A DNA stretch of 64,000 bases from Syntrophobacter fumaroxidans MPOB (GTDB lineage Bacteria; Desulfobacterota; Syntrophobacteria; Syntrophobacterales; Syntrophobacteraceae): NCBI RefSeq assembly GCF_000014965.1, contig NC_008554.1:2530001-2594000 (forward strand). Reading direction: 5' to 3'. The translations under genes were made by a program, and so were the position numbers. The notes under the pieces are model-generated. The model ran no database searches. It saw only the letters and a program-made list of their open reading frames with translations, and had not been told where the DNA came from. This document shows positions 19,144-29,338 of this stretch, piece by piece. The number at the start of each line of letters is the position of its first letter. The first letter of the stretch is position 1.

Positions 19144-19681
19144 CCCGGCGGAAGACGGTCCAGGCCCGCCTCGCCTCGGCGGGGCGGGACTGGAAATCGG
19201 GGGCGGCGTTCCCAACCGAACCGGCACGAGGCGCGGCGATTCGGGCAGCCCTGATGTGCCCGGGCAAGGCAAGCGCTGCATGTGCGCCGGCCTCGCCCCT
19301 CCGGGTCAATCGTCTTGACGGCCGGGACTCCTCCGGTTGCACCCTGTTGCACGCGACTGTTTCGCCCCCGAACGAGGGGGGACACCGGTGCAACGATTGG
19401 GAAAGAGAGAGGGAATGAGCGCCTCGCCTCGGCGGGGCGGGACTCCGTTCGAAAGCGTCACTCCGAGCTGTCCGTTCCCAGGCTCCGGCTTGACTGACGG
19501 GGCGGCCCCTCTGTTTGAAGCCTTCTCTCCGGTCCGACTCCCGCATCTTCCGTCTCCCTCCCGCTCGGGCCTTGATGTTGCTAAAAAGCCCGGACTGTGC
19601 TAAAAAAACTGCGATTTATTCCGGCGAGTTCCGTTGTGCGGGGGTGCCGCGCAAACCCTATCGAGCAAAATGAGGCGGATG
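19144..19681. other. Gap with two copies of a GC-rich hairpin repeat
   Basis: A 24-base sequence occurs twice, at 19168-19191 and 19421-19444. In the first copy the arms CCCGCCTCGCC and GGCGGGGCGGG can pair over 11 positions with one G-T pair, forming a tight hairpin. Between them lies CGCCCCCGAACGAGGGGG (about 19365-19382), which is similar to sequences at 30983 and 31044. No gene is supported here; the long frames are repeat-derived. Confidence 0.55.
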
Positions 19682-22171
19682 ATGGACTATAAATATGCAC
19701 CGAAGCGTATCGAGAAGAAATGGCAGGAACATTGGGAACGGGAAAAGCTCTTCGAGGTTTCCGAGATTCCCGGCCGGGAGAAGTTCTATCTCCTGGAAAT
19801 GTTCCCCTATCCCTCGGGGCGCATCCATATGGGGCACGTCCGCAACTATTCGATCGGGGACGTGGTCGCCCGCTTCCTGAGGATGCGGGGCTACAATGTG
19901 CTGCACCCCATGGGGTGGGACGCGTTCGGCATGCCGGCCGAAAACGCCGCGATCAAGGCGAAAACCCACCCTGCCCGCTGGACCTACGAGAACATCGCGT
20001 ACATGCGCAGCCAGTTGAAGCAATTGGGATTTTCCTACGACTGGTCCCGCGAATTCGCCACCTGCGACGTGTCCTACTACCGCTGGGAGCAGCTGTTCTT
20101 CCTGAAGATGTACGAAAAGGGGCTGGCGTACAAGCGCAGCGCGTACGTCAACTGGTGCGGCACCTGCCTGACGGTCCTCGCCAACGAGCAGGTCGAAGGC
20201 GGGGCATGCTGGCGTTGCGACCAGCCCGTGGTCCAGAAGGAAATGGAACAGTGGTTCTTTAAAATCACCGATTACGTGGAAGAACTGCTGGATTATACCC
20301 ACCGGCTGCCGGGCTGGCCGGAGCGGGTGCTCACCATGCAGCAGAACTGGATCGGCAAGAGCCTTGGAAGCAAGCTCCTGTTTCCCCTGGCATCCGGGGA
20401 CGGTTCCATCACGGTGTTCACCACGCGCGCCGACACGCTCTTCGGGGCGACGTTCATGAGCCTGGCCCCCGAACACCCCCTGGTGGAGGGGCTCTGTCGT
20501 GGAAATCCCCAGGAATCCGAAGTGCTGCGGTTCGTCCAGGCCGCCAAGCAGGCGAAGCGCAACGACCGTGAGGCCGAGCTGCTCGAAAAGGAGGGGGTTT
20601 TCACCGGAAGCTGCTGCATCAACCCGGTCACCGGGGCGAAAATGCCGATTTACGTCGCCAACTTCGTGGTGATGGAATACGGTACGGGAGCGGTCATGGC
20701 CGTTCCCGCCCACGATCAGCGCGACTTCGAATTCGCGCGCAAATACGGGCTGCCCGTCAAGGTGGTCATCAAGCCGGCCGATGCGGCGGCCGCTCCGGCC
20801 GCGCAGGAACTGTCCGCGGCCTTCGAAGACGACGGCGTGCTGGTCGATTCCGGCGCGTATTCGGGCATGGCGTCCGCCGAGGCCCGCACCGCCATCACCG
20901 CGGACCTGGCCGGGAAGGGCCTCGGGGAGCAAACCGTCCAGTACCGGCTGAGAGACTGGGGGATTTCACGTCAGCGTTATTGGGGTGCCCCCATCCCGAT
21001 CGTCTATTGCGACAAGTGTGGAACCGTTCCCGTTCCCGAAAAGGATCTGCCGGTGGTTCTGCCGACGGACGTCGCGCTGCTGCCCAACGGCGCCTCCCCC
21101 CTTCCGGCGCACGCTCCTTTCCTCAACACCGACTGTCCGCGTTGTGGCGGTCCCGCACGCCGGGAAACGGACACCATGGACACCTTCGTGGAATCGTCCT
21201 GGTATTTTGCCCGGTTTGCGTGTGCGAGGTACGATCAGGGGCCGCTCGATCTGCCCAAAGTCAAGTACTGGATGCCCGTGGACCAGTACATCGGCGGCAT
21301 CGAACACGCCGTGCTCCACCTGCTGTATTCGCGTTTCTTCGTGAAGGTGCTGCGGGACATGGGGGCGCTCGAGGTCGACGAACCCTTCAGGAACCTGCTC
21401 ACCCAGGGCATGGTGATCAAGGACGGGGCCAAGATGAGCAAGTCCAAGGGGAACGTGGTGGACCCGGACGACATGATCAAGGCCTACGGCGCGGACACGG
21501 TGCGCCTCTTCTGCCTGTTCGCCTCCCCGCCCGAAAAGGATCTGGAATGGAGCGACCAGGGCGTGGAAGGGTCATTCCGGTTCCTGTCCCGGATCTGGCG
21601 ACTGGTTTCCGACAATCTCGACGCCTTGCGGTCCGCGCCGCGCCACAACGGCGGCGGAGCGCTTCCGGAACCGCTTGAAGCCCTGCATCGCAAGACGCAC
21701 CAGACCATCAAGAAGGTGACCGAAGACATCCGGGACCGCTTCCATTTCAACACGGCCATCGCGGCGATCATGGAACTGGTGAACCAGATTTACCAGGTGG
21801 TGGAAGGCGGCTCCAGGGCCGGGAACATCTGGCCGGTGGTGAAGGAGGCGGTGGAGGCGCTGATCCTGCTCGTCTCTCCCATGGCGCCGCACATCGCCGA
21901 AGAGATCTGGCACGAACTGGGACATACCCGAAGCGTTCTGCTCGAACCCTGGCCCGAATGGAGCGGGAAAGCCCTGCAGGCCGAAGAAGTCATGCTCGTG
22001 GTGCAGGTGAACGGGAGACTGCGCAGTCGGATCACCGTTCCCTCCGACGCGACCCCGGAGCAGATGGAAGCGGCCGCGCTGGCCGATTCCCGCGTGCAGG
22101 AATTCATTGCCGGAAAGCCGGTGAGGAAGGTCGTCGTCGTTCCGAAAAAGATCATCAACGTCGTCGTATAG
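19682..22171 (+). CDS. leuS: Leucyl-tRNA synthetase
   Basis: The 829-residue class I synthetase charges tRNA-Leu. It shows the HIGH motif in [14 protein letters not shown], the large CP1 editing domain (about 225-410, with [13 protein letters not shown]), a zinc-type pair YCDKCG and CPRCGG, and the KMSKS loop in [12 protein letters not shown]. Three in-frame ATGs (19670, 19679, 19682) are possible; I chose 19682 because GAGG is six bases upstream. It heads a leuS-lptE-holA cluster common in proteobacteria. Confidence 0.97.
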   Translation: MDYKYAPKRIEKKWQEHWEREKLFEVSEIPGREKFYLLEMFPYPSGRIHMGHVRNYSIGDVVARFLRMRGYNVLHPMGWDAFGMPAENAAIKAKTHPARWTYENIAYMRSQLKQLGFSYDWSREFATCDVSYYRWEQLFFLKMYEKGLAYKRSAYVNWCGTCLTVLANEQVEGGACWRCDQPVVQKEMEQWFFKITDYVEELLDYTHRLPGWPERVLTMQQNWIGKSLGSKLLFPLASGDGSITVFTTRADTLFGATFMSLAPEHPLVEGLCRGNPQESEVLRFVQAAKQAKRNDREAELLEKEGVFTGSCCINPVTGAKMPIYVANFVVMEYGTGAVMAVPAHDQRDFEFARKYGLPVKVVIKPADAAAAPAAQELSAAFEDDGVLVDSGAYSGMASAEARTAITADLAGKGLGEQTVQYRLRDWGISRQRYWGAPIPIVYCDKCGTVPVPEKDLPVVLPTDVALLPNGASPLPAHAPFLNTDCPRCGGPARRETDTMDTFVESSWYFARFACARYDQGPLDLPKVKYWMPVDQYIGGIEHAVLHLLYSRFFVKVLRDMGALEVDEPFRNLLTQGMVIKDGAKMSKSKGNVVDPDDMIKAYGADTVRLFCLFASPPEKDLEWSDQGVEGSFRFLSRIWRLVSDNLDALRSAPRHNGGGALPEPLEALHRKTHQTIKKVTEDIRDRFHFNTAIAAIMELVNQIYQVVEGGSRAGNIWPVVKEAVEALILLVSPMAPHIAEEIWHELGHTRSVLLEPWPEWSGKALQAEEVMLVVQVNGRLRSRITVPSDATPEQMEAAALADSRVQEFIAGKPVRKVVVVPKKIINVVV

Positions 22172-22201
22172 GCCGCCTTCCGGCAGAAAGAGCGCAACGT
22201 C

Positions 22202-22756
22202 ATGCAAATCCGTTCGAGACTCCTCATCGTCGCGGTTGTTCTGCTGCTCTGCACGACAGGGTGCGGGTATCACTTCTCCGGAGAGGGGCCGGGACCGAAG
22301 CCGGGGTTGCACAATATCGCCATCCCCGTTTTCGAGAACAAGACTTCGGAACCCGACCTGGGCGCCATCTTTGCCGGAGAGTTGCGCAAGGAATTCATGC
22401 GCAGAGGCTCGATGCGGGTCGTGCCCCAGGACGAGGCGGAAGCCGTCTTCAGGGGAATCATCACCAACATTTACAGTTCCGCGGTTGCCCACCGCGATCT
22501 TCCCCTCACTTACAACAATGCGCTGGCCATCGAAACGCGGCTTTACGTGGTTTTGGAAATCCGGTGCATTGAGATCAAGACGGGAAAAGTGCTGTGGCAG
22601 GATCCGAATTTCACCTATTTCAAAGTATACCGGCAGCTTCGCAATGCGCAGGACCCCGATCCGATCTTCAGCTTCGACAGCCGCAAGGGAGCGCTGCAGT
22701 TCCTTGCGAAAGAAATGTCAACCCGCATTCATGACCGCTTTCTGAGCAATTTTTGA
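22202..22756 (+). CDS. lptE: LPS-assembly lipoprotein LptE
   Basis: The 184-residue lipoprotein has a signal peptide and a lipobox ending TTGC, with the acylated cysteine at residue 21 followed by GYHFSGEG. LptE plugs the LptD barrel that inserts LPS into the outer leaflet. The motif IAIPVFENKTSEPDLGAIFA is typical of the family. It lies between leuS and holA, as in many proteobacteria, and complements the lptABC genes at 2.4-4.4 kb. Confidence 0.9.
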   Translation: MQIRSRLLIVAVVLLLCTTGCGYHFSGEGPGPKPGLHNIAIPVFENKTSEPDLGAIFAGELRKEFMRRGSMRVVPQDEAEAVFRGIITNIYSSAVAHRDLPLTYNNALAIETRLYVVLEIRCIEIKTGKVLWQDPNFTYFKVYRQLRNAQDPDPIFSFDSRKGALQFLAKEMSTRIHDRFLSNF

Positions 22757-22758
22757 CC

Positions 22759-23757
22759 ATGCCGGCCGATGAATTCTTCAGGCGTCTCGAACGGGAACCT
22801 CTGTCGCCCGTCTATTTCCTGGTCGGGGAGGCGGAGCTGTTGATCGAGGAGGCCTGGAAACGGCTCGTGGAGAAGATCGCCTCGGGCGGAGCCCGCGCGT
22901 TCAACGGGGAACGCTACCAGGCGAAGGAATACACCGCCGCGGAGATGGTGGCCGGGCTGCGCGCCCTTCCCATGTTTGCCCCGAAACGGCTGCTCATGGT
23001 CCGCCACATCGAAAACTGGCCCGAAGAACAGCGCAAGATCCTGCTTTCCTACCTCGCCCGCCCATTCCCGACGGCATGCCTGGTGCTCACGCTTTCCGGT
23101 AAAAAGGGGCTGGAGAAAATCGAAGCGGCGGTGACGGCGGTTGGAACCGTCGTCCACCTTCACGGCCCGTCGGAGAGGGAACTGCCCCGCTGGCTGCGGG
23201 ACCGGGCCCGGCAGCGGGGGAAGGAACTCTCCTTCCAGGCCGCGATGCACCTCGCGGAACAAGTGGGAACCGACCTGCAAAGACTTGAAAGTGAGCTCGA
23301 GAAGCTCATCACCTATGTGGGCGACAACGCGGCCATCGAGGCCGACGATGTCCTGCAGGCAGTGAGCGCGCAACGCGGCCACACGATCTTCGAGCTGCTG
23401 GATGCCGTGGCGGAACGCAAGAGCGGGCGGACCCTGGCGATGCTGCGGTCCCTGCTGGCGGAAGGTCAGGCGCCGCTGCAGGTTCTGGCCATGATCGCGC
23501 GGCACGTCCGTCAGCTGTGGCAGGTGAAGAGCGCCCTGGAAGAAGGGATGCCGCTGCCGCAGGCGGCCCGCAAGTTCAACATCCATCAGTTCGTGGCGGG
23601 CAAGCATGCCCGGCAGGCGCCGCTTTTCAGCGAAGCCGACCTGTACCGGATGCACCGTGCCATCTGCGACACGGACTTCGCCCTCAAAAGCACCGGGACG
23701 AACCCGGAGGCACTGCTCGAAAACCTGGCGCTGGGGATGTGCCTGAAAAACGACTGA
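22759..23757 (+). CDS. holA: DNA polymerase III delta subunit
   Basis: The 332-residue clamp-loader subunit opens the beta clamp. The N terminus PVYFLVGEAELLIEEAW and the segment LPMFAPKRLLMVRHIENWP match the family, and the C-terminal collar region includes FELLDAVAERKSGRTLAML. The start is the ATG at 22759; a TTG six bases earlier overlaps the lptE stop and is an alternative. Translation is probably coupled to lptE. Confidence 0.92.
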   Translation: MPADEFFRRLEREPLSPVYFLVGEAELLIEEAWKRLVEKIASGGARAFNGERYQAKEYTAAEMVAGLRALPMFAPKRLLMVRHIENWPEEQRKILLSYLARPFPTACLVLTLSGKKGLEKIEAAVTAVGTVVHLHGPSERELPRWLRDRARQRGKELSFQAAMHLAEQVGTDLQRLESELEKLITYVGDNAAIEADDVLQAVSAQRGHTIFELLDAVAERKSGRTLAMLRSLLAEGQAPLQVLAMIARHVRQLWQVKSALEEGMPLPQAARKFNIHQFVAGKHARQAPLFSEADLYRMHRAICDTDFALKSTGTNPEALLENLALGMCLKND

Positions 23758-23788
23758 GCCCCCGGGGAAGACGGATCGCACCGGGGGC
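23758..23788. terminator. Hairpin between convergent holA and rpsT
   Basis: GCCCCCGG (23758-23765) and CCGGGGGC (23781-23788) form a perfect 8-bp stem with a 15-base loop directly after the holA stop. There is no T-run, so termination efficiency is uncertain. Confidence 0.5.
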
Positions 23789-23830
23789 CGAAAACGAGCG
23801 GATGGACGAGCCGGCGGGGATGTGCGGCGG

Positions 23831-24091
23831 CTAGAGTGCGTTCACCCGTTTGGACAGTCTCGCCACTTTCCGGGAGGCCGTATTCTTGTGGATGACCCCT
23901 CTGGAAGCGGTCGTATCGATCACGGAAACCGCCATTTTCAAGCGTTCGAGGGCGGTTTCCCTGGAGTTCGAAGCGATGGCTTCCTCCAGGCTTCGGATGA
24001 CGTTCTTCATCCTGGTTTTCCGCGCACGGTTGCGGATACGTCGTTCTTCATTCTGCCTGGCCCGTTTGAGGGCTGATTTGTGGTTGGCCAA
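23831..24091 (-). CDS. rpsT: 30S ribosomal protein S20
   Basis: The 86-residue basic protein begins ANHKSALKRARQNEERRIRN after the initiator and binds 16S rRNA early in 30S assembly. The start is TTG at 24091, with a strong GGAGG six bases upstream; the usual protein starts MANHKSA, which fits. A non-AUG start on rpsT is a known feature in proteobacteria linked to autoregulation. The frame continues 18 codons upstream, but that part overlaps the promoter. Confidence 0.95.
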   Translation of the reverse strand: MANHKSALKRARQNEERRIRNRARKTRMKNVIRSLEEAIASNSRETALERLKMAVSVIDTTASRGVIHKNTASRKVARLSKRVNAL

Positions 24092-24115
24092 GTCGACCTC
24101 CTGTTGCATTGAAAG

Positions 24116-24145
24116 AGTATAACGTTCGGAACCGTTCAAAAACAA
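24116..24145 (-). promoter_or_regulatory. Likely sigma-70 promoter of rpsT
   Basis: On the minus strand TTGTTT (24145-24140) and TATACT (24121-24116) are separated by 18 bases. Transcription would start about 18-20 bases before the TTG start codon, excluding the upstream extension of the reading frame. The inverted repeat GAACGGTTCCGAACGTT lies in the spacer. Confidence 0.5.
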
Positions 24146-24433
24146 CGGTATTTCGCCTCGGAATCGAAGCGTTTTTTATAATTCACGGCGACAACGCGTG
24201 TCAACCCCAATCCGTACAAATCCCGGAAGAATTTTCCATCACCGGACCGGAACCCGCCGTGGCACGGGCAGCACGCGCACCGGTCCGCAAGAACGAGGCC
24301 ACCCGCAGGGATTCCGACGTCACGGTCGCGCGGGTGAAACCGCGGCACGAGACTGCCTGCCCATCGCGGCCTCGAATTCACGGGCTGTTTGTTCACCGGA
24401 TTGCTCAGGCGACATTCAAAGAGGTGAAGAGGA

Positions 24434-24456
24434 GCCCGCGGCGACGGAAAGCGGGC
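24434..24456 (-). terminator. Possible greA terminator
   Basis: GCCCGC (24434-24439) pairs with GCGGGC (24451-24456), followed on the minus strand by TCCTCTTCACCTCTTT. It lies just past the greA stop. The stem is short. The rest of the 375-base gap up to rpsT shows no gene. Confidence 0.35.
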
Positions 24457-24466
24457 GGCCGAATCC

Positions 24467-24937
24467 TCAGTTGCGAATCTCGAGCACTTCGATGTTCCTG
24501 ACCCCCTTGGGAGTCTGCACCCGGATTTCCTCGCCTTCCTCCTTGCCGATCAGCGCTTTGCCCAGCGGGGATACCACCGATATGGTGCCCGACTGGACGT
24601 CGGCTTCATAAGGTCCCACGAGGCGATAAGAGGTGACTTCCCCGGTTTCGGTGTCTTCCACCACCACGGTGGAGCCGAAAATCGCCCGGCCGTTGTCGTT
24701 ATCCGATGGTTCGACGATTTCGCATTCGCCCATCTTCTGGCAAAGGTCCTGAATCCGGCCTTCGATCATGGCCTGTTTTTCTTTGGCCGCCTCGTACTCG
24801 GCATTCTCCGAAATATCTCCGTGCGACCTGGCTTCCTCGATCGCTCTGATCACCATCGGCCGCTCGTCTCGCTGGAGCCTCTGCAACTCGATCTTCAGGC
24901 GCTCAAATCCTTCCTTGGTAATCGGTACTCTCGGCAT
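24467..24937 (-). CDS. greA: Transcription elongation factor GreA
   Basis: The 156-residue factor rescues backtracked RNA polymerase by stimulating RNA cleavage. The N-terminal coiled coil (about 1-75) contains the tip acidic pair in ARSHGDISENAEYEAAKEKQ, and the C-terminal domain has the motif ISVVSPLGKALIGKEEGEEI. The ATG at 24937 has GGGAG about eight bases upstream; a TTG one codon earlier is less likely. The gene is monocistronic. Confidence 0.96.
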   Translation of the reverse strand: MPRVPITKEGFERLKIELQRLQRDERPMVIRAIEEARSHGDISENAEYEAAKEKQAMIEGRIQDLCQKMGECEIVEPSDNDNGRAIFGSTVVVEDTETGEVTSYRLVGPYEADVQSGTISVVSPLGKALIGKEEGEEIRVQTPKGVRNIEVLEIRN

Positions 24938-25297
24938 CAAGAATCTCCCTTCAGAAAATCATCGCGAATTCATTTAATAACATTCGTCTCAAGTGTCAAG
25001 CTCGTAAACCCGACACGCGACAACCCGCCGAGCCTTTCAGTAAAGCGGGATCGAGCGCGTTCCAGCGGGACTTTTCGATGTCCGCCGGAAACGGGCCCCC
25101 GGGGGAGGGTCTCCTCCCGGCATCGCTCGACCGGGAAAGGGTCACCGGAGTGCATTTCAAGGCAATTGCGCGGGATTGTTTCCAGTTTGGGTTTTTGCCG
25201 GGAGCGGCTCAATTTCATTCGCCCGGCAGGTCAACTCATGCTAGATTAGCGGCGAATCGGGGTTGCTCCAATGGACTCGAAAGAGTGAGGTTAATTC
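24938..25297. other. Intergenic region between divergent greA and pyrB
   Basis: This 360-base region must hold promoters for both genes. A TAGATT -10-like hexamer at about 25241-25246 lies upstream of pyrB but has no good -35. I see no leader peptide with a UTP-attenuation T-run and no PyrR-type structure. Confidence 0.4.
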
Positions 25298-26215
25298 ATG
25301 CCGTTTAAGAGAAAAGACTTGCTCGGACTCCGCGAACTGGACGTCCATGAAATCGAGCACATCCTGGAGTTGGCCGTTTCCCTCAAAGAAATCAATGCAA
25401 GACCGATCAAGAAGGTGCCCACTCTCAGGGGAAAGACCGTCATTCATCTTTTCTACGAACCGAGCACGCGAACGCGGACATCCTTCGATATCGCCGCAAA
25501 GCGGCTCAGCGCGGACACCTATTCCATCACCACGGCAGCGAGCTCGATGGTCAAGGGAGAGACGCTCCTCGATACCGTCAAGAACCTCGAAGCGATGAAG
25601 CCGGACGTCTTCGTCCTTCGCCACACCGTGTCGGGAACGCCCCATCGCATTGCGCGGCATACGACGGCGTCGGTCATCAACGCGGGGGACGGCATGCACG
25701 AGCATCCGTCTCAAGCCCTGCTGGACATGATGACCATGCTCGAGCACAAGAAGAAGCTCGACGGGCTGACGGTGGCCATCCTCGGGGACATCGCCCACAG
25801 CCGCGTGGCGCGTTCCAACATCTGGGGTTTGAGGAAGATGGGCGCGAAGGTCATCCTCTGCGGCCCGATCACGCTCATACCGCCCGAAGCTCACACGATG
25901 GGCGTCGAGGTGAGCCACAAACTGGGTGAAATCATTCCGGAAGCAGACGTGATCATGGTGCTCCGCCTTCAGAAGGAACGACAACAGCAGATGCTTCTGC
26001 CCTCGCTGCGCGAGTATTCCATCTACTACGGGTTGACGGCCGAGAAACTGAAGAAGGCCCGGCGCAACGTTCTCATCATGCACCCGGGCCCGCTGAACAG
26101 GGGTGTGGAGATCAGCCCGGACGTCGCCGACGGGCCGCATTCGGTCATTCTCGACCAGGTGACCAACGGAGTCGCCGTGCGCATGGCCTTGCTCTACCTG
26201 TTGGGCCAGAAATGA
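25298..26215 (+). CDS. pyrB: Aspartate carbamoyltransferase catalytic subunit
   Basis: The 305-residue enzyme joins carbamoyl phosphate and aspartate in the first committed pyrimidine step. The carbamoyl-phosphate loop is [12 protein letters not shown]; other motifs are [25 protein letters not shown] and [13 protein letters not shown] regulatory PyrI subunit gene is not adjacent. pyrC follows after 61 bases in the same direction. Confidence 0.96.
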   Translation: MPFKRKDLLGLRELDVHEIEHILELAVSLKEINARPIKKVPTLRGKTVIHLFYEPSTRTRTSFDIAAKRLSADTYSITTAASSMVKGETLLDTVKNLEAMKPDVFVLRHTVSGTPHRIARHTTASVINAGDGMHEHPSQALLDMMTMLEHKKKLDGLTVAILGDIAHSRVARSNIWGLRKMGAKVILCGPITLIPPEAHTMGVEVSHKLGEIIPEADVIMVLRLQKERQQQMLLPSLREYSIYYGLTAEKLKKARRNVLIMHPGPLNRGVEISPDVADGPHSVILDQVTNGVAVRMALLYLLGQK

Positions 26216-26276
26216 TCGCCGGCTGCTCGAAGGCGCACGGTCGAGCGCGGGCCGGGCAATCCAAGGAGTTCGCGGT

Positions 26277-27596
26277 ATGAAGAAAGGGAAGGCGGATCCC
26301 TGCAATTACCTCTTTCGCCGCGCGCGGGTGATCGACCCCGCCCGGGACTTGGACGCCGTTGCCGACGTGCTCGTCGTCGACGGCATTCTGACCGATATCA
26401 AGCCGAATATCGACCTGCCCTCCGACCGGCTCGCTCATTTTGCGGTGATCGATGCGTCGGAGAAATGGATCGTTCCGGGTCTGATCGATATGCACGTGCA
26501 CCTGCGCGAACCCGGCGAGGAATACAAGGAAACGATCGCCACCGGGACGATGGCCGCCGTGGCCGGAGGTTACACGGCGGTGGCGTGCATGCCCAATACC
26601 AAACCCGTCAATGATTGCGCGGCGGTGACGGAATACATCCTGGAACGCGCCCGGGAGCAGGGCCATTGCCGCGTGCTGCCCGTGGGAGCCGTGAGCAGCG
26701 GGCTGGAAGGGCGCAGCCTGGCGGAATTCGGCGAGTTGAAGGGATCCGGCGCGGTGGCGGTGACCGATGACGGCCGACCGGTGGCCAACAGCATGCTCAT
26801 GCGCAGAGCGCTCGAATACGCGAAGAATTTCGACCTCCCGGTGATCAGCCACGCCGAGGACCCCGCTCTTTCCGAAGGCGGCCTCATGAACGAAGGCCCG
26901 ACTTCGACGCTGCTCGGTTTGCACGGCATCCCGAAAGCGGCCGAGGAAGTCATGGTTGCGCGGGACCTGGCCCTGGCCGAGCTCACGGGAGCGAGACTGC
27001 ACATCGCCCACGTCAGCACGGCAGGAGCCGTGCGCATGATTGGCGAGGCGAAGAGCCGCGGAGTCCCCGTGACCGCGGAAACGGCGCCGCACTACTTTAC
27101 TCTCACGGACGATCGGCTCATGACCTTCGACACCCTCTACAAGGTGAATCCCCCGATTCGCGGCCCCGCGGATGTGGAGGCCATCAAGCGGGGCCTCGCG
27201 GACGGGACCATCGACGCCGTCGCCACCGACCACGCCCCTCACAGCAGTATCGAGAAGGACACGGAATTCGAGTACGCGGCCAACGGCATCATCGGGTTGG
27301 AGAGCGCTCTGCCGCTGATTCTCGAGCTCGTGAGGGAAAAGACGCTGACCCCTTCCCAGGCCGTCGCCAAGGTGAGCTGCAACCCGGCACGCATACTCGG
27401 CTTGCCGCTCGGAACGCTGCTCTTGAACCAACGTGCCTGCATGACGTACCTGGACCCGGAATTTTATTTCGTCCTGGACTGCACGACATTCCGGTCCAAG
27501 AGCAGGAACTGCCCGTTCCACGGGCAGCCGACCAGGGGCCGGGCTCTGATGACGTTTTTCAATGGAAAGGTCGCTTTTTCCCGTTTGTCTAAATAG
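26277..27596 (+). CDS. pyrC: Dihydroorotase, class I
   Basis: The 439-residue amidohydrolase cyclises carbamoyl aspartate. The metal motif is DMHVHLREPGEE, the substrate-binding region is ACMPNTKPVND, further metal histidines occur in VISHAEDP and LHIAHVSTAG, and the catalytic aspartate is in VATDHAPH. These catalytic residues are all present, so this is an active-type enzyme. The last about 65 residues are unusual, Arg- and Cys-containing, and diverge from the usual ending after NPARILGLP, possibly from a past frameshift. Confidence 0.92.
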   Translation: MKKGKADPCNYLFRRARVIDPARDLDAVADVLVVDGILTDIKPNIDLPSDRLAHFAVIDASEKWIVPGLIDMHVHLREPGEEYKETIATGTMAAVAGGYTAVACMPNTKPVNDCAAVTEYILERAREQGHCRVLPVGAVSSGLEGRSLAEFGELKGSGAVAVTDDGRPVANSMLMRRALEYAKNFDLPVISHAEDPALSEGGLMNEGPTSTLLGLHGIPKAAEEVMVARDLALAELTGARLHIAHVSTAGAVRMIGEAKSRGVPVTAETAPHYFTLTDDRLMTFDTLYKVNPPIRGPADVEAIKRGLADGTIDAVATDHAPHSSIEKDTEFEYAANGIIGLESALPLILELVREKTLTPSQAVAKVSCNPARILGLPLGTLLLNQRACMTYLDPEFYFVLDCTTFRSKSRNCPFHGQPTRGRALMTFFNGKVAFSRLSK

Positions 27597-27905
27597 TATT
27601 CATCCGGAATCAGCTCAAAGCCGAATGTAGAAGAACAGGTCGATGATGTGCCGGGGGACCGGCATCGCGTTCCCGCAGAGGCGAAGCGTTATACGCCATG
27701 CCGCGGCGCAAGCCCGTCGTCGGGCGGGCCGGGCATGTATTGCGCGCGCGGCGCTCGATCTGCGGTCGAGTGTTTAACCGACTATTTCTCCGGGCTTCCG
27801 TCCGAATGTCCAGCGATGCGGCATGTGTCCTTGAAGGAGCGGCTGCACCGCAAGGCGCGAGAGGCTGCGGGGCAGGTCCCGATTTTCAGGGTGCGCGTAT
27901 AACCC
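27597..27905. other. Gap between pyrC and the NtrC-type regulator
   Basis: A GC-rich 309-base region. One frame (27648-27902) is open but lacks a ribosome binding site and has no recognisable motif. No terminator-like stem with a T-run was found. Confidence 0.35.
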
Positions 27906-29294
27906 ATGCAACCGTCAGAAGCAAAAATCCTGGTGGTGGACGACGAAGCGAGCATGCGCGAGTTTCTGGAGATCATGCTCCAGAAACAAGGCTACCAGGT
28001 GACGTGCGCTGAAACCGGCAAAGAGGCGCTCGACTTCATCCAAAACGAGACCTACGACCTCGTCATCACCGATATCAGGATGAAGCCCATCAACGGGCTC
28101 GACGTTCTCAAGCAGTGCAAAGTCATTTCGCCTTCGACCGTGGTGATCATCATTTCCGCCTACGCCAGCGCCGAAACCGCCGTTGCGGCCATGCAGGAAG
28201 GCGCCTACGACTATCTCCCGAAGCCGTTTAACGTCGACGAGATCCGAACCGTGATCGAGAACGCCCTGCGCAGCAAGGTGGGCGAGGAGCAGCCCCAGGA
28301 ACCCGAGGACGGGCCGCTCCATTTCGGGTGCCTCATCGGCGAGAGTTCGGGCATGCGCAAGGTCTACGAGCTGATCAAGCGCGTTGCGGCCACCTCCAGC
28401 AACGTGCTGATCACGGGCGAGAGCGGCACCGGAAAGGAACTGGTCGCCAAGGCCATACACCGCCAGAGCGCTCGCGCTCAGGAAGCCTTCGTGGTTGTGA
28501 ACTGCGGCGGGGTCCCCGAAACGCTCATCGAAAGCGAGCTGTTCGGGTACAAGAAGGGGGCGTTCACCGGCGCCAGCGTGACCCGCAAGGGGCTGGTGGA
28601 AGCGGCTCAGAGCGGAACGTTGTTTCTCGACGAAATCGGCGAGCTGTCCCCCGCCCTGCAGGTGAAGCTGCTTCGCCTGGTCCAGGAAAAAACCATCAAG
28701 ATGATCGGCGACAACGAAGATATCCTGGTGGATGTCCGCATCATTTCCGCCACCAACCGCAATCTTGAAAAGATGGTGGTCGACGGGCTCTTCCGGGAGG
28801 ATCTCTATTACCGCCTCAACGTGCTTCCGATCCGGATACCGCCGCTGCGGCAGAGGGCAAAAGACATTCCGATCCTCGCGCAGTTCTTCCTGACCAAGTT
28901 CCGGAAGCGGTTCGGCAAGGACATCCACAAGATCTCTTCATACGCCATCGACATTCTCAAGCACTACGATTTCCCGGGCAACGTGAGGGAGCTCGAGCAC
29001 ATCATCGAGCGCGGCGTGGCGCTCGAGGCGTCGAGCATCATTCTCCCGGACAGTCTGACGCTTTCGACTTACAAAAAGACGCAGAGCGAGGCGTCGGTCA
29101 TCACGCCCGGGTCGATCCCGCCCGAAGGCATCGAGCTCGACGACTACCTCGTGGAAATCGAGAAGAAGCTGCTGTTGCAGGCTCTCCAGCAGAGTGCCGG
29201 GGTGAAGCTCAAGGCGGCCGAGCTGCTCGGCATCAGTTTCCGCTCCTTTCGCTACCGGCTGATCAAGTACGGCCTGGACACGGAAGAGGAATAG
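27906..29294 (+). CDS. Sigma-54-dependent response regulator, PilR/NtrC type
   Basis: The 462-residue protein has three parts. The receiver domain (1-120) has acidic pocket VVDDEA, phosphoacceptor Asp in DLVITDIRM and the Lys in LPKPFN. The AAA+ domain (about 142-370) has Walker [10 protein letters not shown], the sigma-54 contact loop GAFTGA, Walker [11 protein letters not shown] and the arginine-finger region [15 protein letters not shown]-terminal Fis-type HTH is at about 410-455 ([20 protein letters not shown]). The helix [12 protein letters not shown] resembles PilR. No histidine kinase gene is adjacent, so its partner must be elsewhere. It should work with the rpoN product encoded at 0.9-2.4 kb. 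Confidence 0.93.
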   Translation: MQPSEAKILVVDDEASMREFLEIMLQKQGYQVTCAETGKEALDFIQNETYDLVITDIRMKPINGLDVLKQCKVISPSTVVIIISAYASAETAVAAMQEGAYDYLPKPFNVDEIRTVIENALRSKVGEEQPQEPEDGPLHFGCLIGESSGMRKVYELIKRVAATSSNVLITGESGTGKELVAKAIHRQSARAQEAFVVVNCGGVPETLIESELFGYKKGAFTGASVTRKGLVEAAQSGTLFLDEIGELSPALQVKLLRLVQEKTIKMIGDNEDILVDVRIISATNRNLEKMVVDGLFREDLYYRLNVLPIRIPPLRQRAKDIPILAQFFLTKFRKRFGKDIHKISSYAIDILKHYDFPGNVRELEHIIERGVALEASSIILPDSLTLSTYKKTQSEASVITPGSIPPEGIELDDYLVEIEKKLLLQALQQSAGVKLKAAELLGISFRSFRYRLIKYGLDTEEE

Positions 29295-29338
29295 CCCCCG
29301 CGGCCGGAGCCGTCCCCTGCCCTCACCCGGACCACCCC

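Noticed and set aside
27648-27902. 84-codon frame between pyrC and the PilR-like gene
   Set aside because: No ribosome binding site, no motif, composition like other GC-rich chance frames.
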